DNA from: Bog-756 sp963727075
Lineage (GTDB): Bacteria > Actinomycetota > Acidimicrobiia > Acidimicrobiales > RAAP-2
Direction of reading: 5' to 3'
Assembly (NCBI GenBank): GCA_963727075.1
Contig: CAVSET010000001.1
Coordinates: 434,001-498,000 of the forward strand
DNA length: 64,000 nucleotides
Part shown: one piece after another, positions 60,408-64,000 of the stretch
Layout: each line of letters starts with the position of its first letter
How positions within the stretch are numbered: position 1 is the stretch's first letter
The notes under the pieces: generated by a model
Databases searched by the model: none
Told to the model about the DNA's origin: nothing
Seen by the model: only the letters and a program-made list of their open reading frames with translations
Program-made: the position numbers and the translations under genes

Positions 60408-60576
60408 GCCCCACAGGTCCGTCGGCGCCGGCCAGACCCCGTCGCCCATCGGGCGGTGCTCACGGGCACTCTCGCAATCCACAGACACGGTCGGAACGCC
60501 ACACACATAGTTGAACCGATGACGGAGCAGGACGTAACGGTCTGTGCCGCTGCCAGCACACAGGCTCGCGAGCGGA

Positions 60577-61044
60577 TCAGGTGAAGATGATGTGACCGCC
60601 CGTCGCCTTCTCATAGAACTCGCCCACGGTGATGATGTCGTCAACCTGGTCGATGAAGTCGTTCTTCTCCAGGCCGAACAGGTCGACCGATGCCTTGCAG
60701 GCGTACAGGCCTGCACCGGTGTCCGAGATCATCTCGATGAACTCAGGGATCGGAGGGATATCGAGCTTCTCCATCTTGTGGTTCATGTAGTGCGTCATGG
60801 CCGTCGAGACTCCCGGGAGCCCACCGGCCATGGTGGCGAAGTGCAGGCCGGGGTTGCCCACCGTTGCCAGCTTGATGTGCTCGTGCCGCGCCTTGTGGAT
60901 GGCATCGAGGCCGAAGAAGGTGAAGAACAGGTTGGCTTCGATGCCCTCTGCCCTGGCACCGTTGGCCATGATCAGACCCGGATAGATCCCCTCGAGGGAC
61001 CCTTTGGAAATGATGATCGAGACCTTGTCGATGGTGTCACTCAT
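60577..61044 (-). CDS. dsrE2: DsrE2-like sulfur-carrier protein
   Basis: 155 residues from ATG 61044, with a GGAG ribosome site 14 nt after the TusE-like stop. The fold is DsrE/F: VSIIISKGSLEGIYPGLIMA, EANLFFTFFGLDAIHKARHE, MISDTGAGLYACKASVDLFG with the conserved cysteine, and VDDIITVGEFYEK. DsrE2 proteins carry sulfane sulfur, often at the membrane, and hand it to TusA or DsrC partners. Third gene of the SQR-TusE-DsrE2 operon. Confidence 0.85.
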   Translation of the reverse strand: MSDTIDKVSIIISKGSLEGIYPGLIMANGARAEGIEANLFFTFFGLDAIHKARHEHIKLATVGNPGLHFATMAGGLPGVSTAMTHYMNHKMEKLDIPPIPEFIEMISDTGAGLYACKASVDLFGLEKNDFIDQVDDIITVGEFYEKATGGHIIFT

Positions 61045-61058
61045 GGCGTGCTCCAGTC

Positions 61059-61376
61059 TCAGATACAACCGCGTGGCTTCGGAATACCGGCGATCTTGGC
61101 GGCAACCTTCGCCGGTCCCTTCGGAAACAACTGGTAGAGGTCTTTGATCGACACTCCGGAGGTCTTGCCCAGTACCCGTACCGTTGGACCCGTCCCCTTG
61201 GCGACGTACTCGGACCTCATGAAGCGGATCACCTGCCAGTGGGCATCGGTAAGGTGCTCGATACCCTCCCGGCGGGCCAGCTCGGGGACCATGGCCTCGC
61301 TCCACTGCTCGGGGTCCACGAAGAACCCTTCCTCGTTGAGATCGACGTCGGTATTGGCGATCGTCATGGTCGACAT
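61059..61376 (-). CDS. tusE: TusE/DsrC-family sulfur relay protein, single-cysteine type
   Basis: 105 residues. DEEGFFVDP-type start (LNEEGFFVDPEQWSEAMVPE), LTDAHWQVIRFMRSEYVAKG, and the C-terminal arm KIAGIPKPRGCI with the penultimate cysteine (CysA). The second DsrC cysteine, about 11 residues upstream, is absent: AKVAAKIAG has alanine there. It is therefore TusE-like in chemistry, a persulfide acceptor, not the trisulfide-forming DsrC. Starts 3 nt after the SQR-like stop. Confidence 0.9.
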   Translation of the reverse strand: MSTMTIANTDVDLNEEGFFVDPEQWSEAMVPELARREGIEHLTDAHWQVIRFMRSEYVAKGTGPTVRVLGKTSGVSIKDLYQLFPKGPAKVAAKIAGIPKPRGCI

Positions 61377-61379
61377 GAG

Positions 61380-62639
61380 TCAGTCCTTTCCTGAGCGGCT
61401 GATGACAGAGAGCGCCTTGCCGGAGGTGGGCATCGCCGAGCTGACCCCGGGGACGTCCCGGCCGGGCAGCAGGCCGTGCCAGTAGAACCACTGGAACATC
61501 AGCTTGCCGAGGTGGTTGAGTCGTGACTCAGCCAGCAGTGGCAGTCCGGGGCTGGCGGGATAATGGCCGGGGAGGGGCTCGGTATCGTAGTTGAAGTCGA
61601 TGAGGAGGGCCTTGTGGAAGCCGGTCTCGATGAAGCAGTTGGTGTGCCCGTCGAAGGTGGCATCCAGCGCTTCGCCGGCCAAGTATCGACGCACGTTCTC
61701 GACCAGAACCTCACCCTCGAAGTGGGTCACCGATCCGGCCTTCGATGCTGGAACGTTGGCGGCGTCGCCGATCACGAAGACATTGGGGGCGGCTGTCGCC
61801 TGTAACGTGTGCTCGTCGGCCGGGACGAAGTTGAGCTCGTCACCAAGCCCGGGCGACCTTCCGACGTACTCTGCTCCACCGTGCAGGGGGACGACGACAG
61901 CAAGGTCGAAGCCGATCTCTCGGCCGTCATAGGACACCAGCCGGCCTCCGACTCCGTCGACTTCGCCGGTGTTGAACTCGGTGACCAGCTCGATACCCTT
62001 CTCGGCCAGCATGCCGGCCAGTCGCTCCGACGCAACCGGCTTGGTGAATGCGCCGTCGAGGGGGGTCACATAGGTGATGTGCACCCGGTCGCGGATCCCC
62101 CGTTCGTGGAAGTACCAGTCGGCCAAGAAGCAGAACTCCAACGGCGCCACCGGACACTTGATGGGCATGTCCACAACGTTCACCGTCAAGCGGCCACCAT
62201 CGAACCAGGTCAGCGCGGTTTCGAGCGCGGCAGCACCTTCAGGGGAATAGAAGGTGAAGACCTTCTCCATCCACCCCGGACCCGTCATGCCCTCGGTCTC
62301 CTCAAGCACGAGCACGGCGCCGGTGGCGACGACCAGCACGTCGTAACCGAGCGTCTCCCCGTCCGCTAGATGGACCTCACTCCCCTCGAGGTCCACCCGG
62401 TCGATCGTCCCATTCACATAGTCGATCCCATGGTGGAGCTGGCGACCCCTCGGTCGCACTATTCCTTCGGGATGAGCCAGTCCGAACGGCACAAACAACA
62501 GGCCAGGTTGATAGACGTGGCAATCGTCCTGGTCGATGACGGTGATCTCCGCCTCCGCCACCGGATAGATGCGGCGCAGTCGGTTGGCGGTCAGCGTCCC
62601 GCCCGTGCCGCCGCCCAGGATCACCACGCGATGACTCAT
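61380..62639 (-). CDS. Sulfide:quinone oxidoreductase-like FAD protein
   Basis: 419 residues. FAD motif HRVVILGGGTGGTLTANRLR, ITVIDQDDCHVYQPGLLFVP, the second glycine-rich region around LVVATGAVL, MPIKCPVAPLEFCFLADWYF with two cysteines, and APNVFVIGDAANVPASKAGS. FCSD/SQR-type enzymes oxidise sulfide to sulfane sulfur and reduce quinone or cytochrome. The adjoining TusE- and DsrE2-like genes support a sulfur role. ATG 62639; a 14-bp palindrome lies 37 bp upstream. Confidence 0.85.
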   Translation of the reverse strand: MSHRVVILGGGTGGTLTANRLRRIYPVAEAEITVIDQDDCHVYQPGLLFVPFGLAHPEGIVRPRGRQLHHGIDYVNGTIDRVDLEGSEVHLADGETLGYDVLVVATGAVLVLEETEGMTGPGWMEKVFTFYSPEGAAALETALTWFDGGRLTVNVVDMPIKCPVAPLEFCFLADWYFHERGIRDRVHITYVTPLDGAFTKPVASERLAGMLAEKGIELVTEFNTGEVDGVGGRLVSYDGREIGFDLAVVVPLHGGAEYVGRSPGLGDELNFVPADEHTLQATAAPNVFVIGDAANVPASKAGSVTHFEGEVLVENVRRYLAGEALDATFDGHTNCFIETGFHKALLIDFNYDTEPLPGHYPASPGLPLLAESRLNHLGKLMFQWFYWHGLLPGRDVPGVSSAMPTSGKALSVISRSGKD

Positions 62640-62675
62640 CAGGCACAGTCAAGGCCTTCTCGGTGCTCGACAACA

Positions 62676-62689
62676 GGGCCGAAAGTCCC
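62676..62689 (-). promoter_or_regulatory. DosR-like palindrome upstream of the SQR-like gene
   Basis: GGGCC GAAA GTCCC resembles the GGGAC-centre-GTCCC boxes bound by DosR/DevR in actinobacteria, with one base of the left arm changed. It is 37 bp upstream of the start codon. Confidence 0.3.
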
Positions 62690-63060
62690 TCCGCTACCGA
62701 CCTGGGCGGGCGACTGGCCCACCGGCACCTGGGAACGCTCGTAGGAGCCGTAGCCGGACACCCGGTCGACGTCGGCGGAAACGAGCAGGTCCGTGTCGTG
62801 ATAGCGACGAAGGGGGACTTGATGTCAGATAGTCATGCGGGAGAAGTCGCCGATGGACAGTCGGGGGCTCATGCCGAGTGTCTGCTCCTCGCCGAGCCGC
62901 GTCCGACCGGCGGGCCTCTGAGTCCGAAATCGCTCCTATCGGCAAGGATGGACCCTCCCCCCGAGGGAGAGTCAAGACCCCGAACCGGCTCCATTCCCAA
63001 GCCGACGCACCAAGGACGACGAGCTACTGAGACGGTAGGTCGGTCTACTCGGCCATGAGC

Positions 63061-63100
63061 GGACGGGGGCCGGGACGAGCCGACGGCCCGGCCCCCGTCC
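63061..63100 (-). terminator. Strong hairpin terminator after the aldo/keto reductase
   Basis: GGACGGGGGCCGGG and CCCGGCCCCCGTCC are perfect 14-bp arms with a 12-nt loop, 26 nt past the stop codon on the minus strand. No U-tract. The best terminator in the window. Confidence 0.8.
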
Positions 63101-63126
63101 TGGGTCCTCGTACGAACAGATTCCGC

Positions 63127-64000
63127 TCACAGCTGGAGCTGCATGTACCACGGATAGCTCACCGGCAGGCGCGACGCCCGGCTCAACGCCTTGGCCGATT
63201 CGACGGGCAGCACCAGATCGAATCCGGCCAGGTTCTGGACGAGCTGATCGACGCTCCGGGGTCCGATGATGACTGACGTCACACCGGGACGGCCGAGCAA
63301 CCAGGCCAGGCTCACAGCTGTCGCCGTCGCCCCAAGCTCTGCGGCGACCTTGTCCACTTCGGCCACGATCTCGAAGTTGCGGTCGGTGAGGGTAAGCATC
63401 CTCATCCCTTCCGCCTCCATGCCCGAGCCCCTGCTCAATCGACCGTCGGCGGGAAGCTCGCGTCCCTTGGCGTATTTCCCCGTGAGCATCCCTCCCCCAA
63501 GAGGGCTCCACACGATGACAGCCATCCCGTGGCGAGTGGCGGTCGGCAGGATGTCGCGCTCGATGTCTCGCCAGATGAGCGAATACTGAGGCTGAAGGCT
63601 GACGAGAGGCGTTCCCTGTTGGCGCTCGGCCGCCCACTGTGCCTCAACCAGTTGACTGGCGAAGAAGTTCGAGCAGCCGATATATCGAACCTTGCCAGAT
63701 CGGACGAATCCATCGAGCGTGGCCATGCTCTCCTCGATCGGTGTGTCGTGATCCCAGTTGTGCAACTGGTAGAGGTCGACGTGGTCGGTCCCGAGTCGGC
63801 GCAGGCTGGCCTCGAGGGCACGGGTCAAATGGACACGAGAAGAACCCCGGTCGTTGGGTCCGTCCCCCATGGCGTTGTAGCCCTTGGTGGCGATGACGAC
63901 GTCGTCCCGCTTCTTCGCGATGGCTCGACCGACGATCTCCTCCGACCGGCCGGCGTTGTACACGTCGGCCGTGTCGATGAAGTTGTGCCCTGCATCGATG
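63127..64000 (-). CDS. Aldo/keto reductase, N-terminus outside window
   Basis: The frame is open to the window edge; the first visible residues are IDAGHNFIDTADVYNAGRSE, with the catalytic Asp and Tyr (DTADVY). LGTDHVDLYQLHNWDHDTPI, GKVRYIGCSNFFASQLVEAQ and PTATRHGMAVIVWSPLGGGM follow, then IIGPRSVDQLVQNLAGFDL near the NADP-binding end. A (beta/alpha)8 NADPH-dependent reductase, AKR-type; substrate unknown. Only the first 30-40 residues are missing. Confidence 0.92.
   Translation of the reverse strand, partial: IDAGHNFIDTADVYNAGRSEEIVGRAIAKKRDDVVIATKGYNAMGDGPNDRGSSRVHLTRALEASLRRLGTDHVDLYQLHNWDHDTPIEESMATLDGFVRSGKVRYIGCSNFFASQLVEAQWAAERQQGTPLVSLQPQYSLIWRDIERDILPTATRHGMAVIVWSPLGGGMLTGKYAKGRELPADGRLSRGSGMEAEGMRMLTLTDRNFEIVAEVDKVAAELGATATAVSLAWLLGRPGVTSVIIGPRSVDQLVQNLAGFDLVLPVESAKALSRASRLPVSYPWYMQLQL

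Larger units (their letters stand above)
62640..63126. other. 487-bp gap between the sulfur operon and the aldo/keto reductase
   Basis: No gene seen. It holds the promoter region of the sulfur operon, including the palindrome at 62676-62689, and the terminator of the aldo/keto reductase at 63061-63100. Open frames on both strands lack recognisable motifs. Confidence 0.6.

Noticed and set aside
62663..63058. Open frame of 131 codons between sqr and the aldo/keto reductase
   Set aside because: No motif, no good start, and it overlaps the likely promoter and terminator elements.
1..64000. tRNA, rRNA, insertion sequences or phage genes
   Set aside because: I looked for T-arm-like GTTCGA motifs, transposase or integrase motifs and terminal repeats and saw none convincing; a covariance-model search would be decisive for RNAs.

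Overview
The window is high-GC, densely coded actinobacterial DNA. It looks most like the class Acidimicrobiia. The support is a wax ester/diacylglycerol acyltransferase, a branched-chain amino acid ABC transporter with fused subunits, an ECF sigma/anti-sigma pair, many start codons 6-9 nt after a TAnnnT hexamer (leaderless style), and a secreted protein with repeats of the GGGYWLVASDGGIFSYGDA type that I associate with that class. The taxonomy is an inference; no rRNA or tRNA gene was seen.

Layout. 0-6 kb: end of a dGTPase-like gene, a broken cyclopropane-fatty-acid synthase gene, then an Fe-S locus (mrp divergent from a SufR-like regulator and a cysteine desulfurase) and an SRPBCC protein. 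6-16 kb (minus strand): a run reading ech, gmd, ccdA, ccmABCDEFG and a ccmH/ccmI fusion, i.e. a full System I cytochrome c maturation set. 16-24 kb: glycosyltransferase, TetR regulator, ECF sigma and zinc anti-sigma, a diiron ferritin-like protein, DUF4395, an LMW phosphatase, an acyl-CoA dehydrogenase and a cold-shock protein. 24-28 kb: cysS and valS, divergent with 21 bp between their starts. 28-33 kb: a complete liv transporter (substrate-binding protein, fused permease, fused ATPase). 33-40 kb: lipid hydrolase divergent from the wax ester synthase, a beta-propeller lipoprotein, a UBP zinc finger, DUF885 and DoxX.

40-60 kb is an extracellular-polysaccharide island with visibly lower GC and longer gaps. 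It holds two secreted GH16 glycanases (one with six identical 126-bp repeats), a Wzx-like flippase, two GT2 and two GT4 glycosyltransferases, a polysaccharide deacetylase, a sulfotransferase, a GNAT acyltransferase of the CelD/BcsL type, a cupin/JmjC-like oxygenase, a large GT-C-like membrane protein and a membrane-anchored EEP-family hydrolase. Together these suggest synthesis, export, trimming and decoration (sulfate, acyl, deacetyl) of a surface glycan. 60-64 kb: a VOC protein, a sulfide:quinone-oxidoreductase-like/TusE-DsrC/DsrE2 sulfur cassette and the end of an aldo/keto reductase.

Two cautions. About two dozen frameshifts break otherwise conserved genes. Nearly all lie between 0.7 and 17 kb, mostly 12.8-17 kb, and most probably reflect indel errors in this sequence. 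Frameshifted genes are listed as pseudogene to describe the sequence as given, with the likely intact product named. Many start codons were chosen from -10-like hexamers and need transcript-end data.
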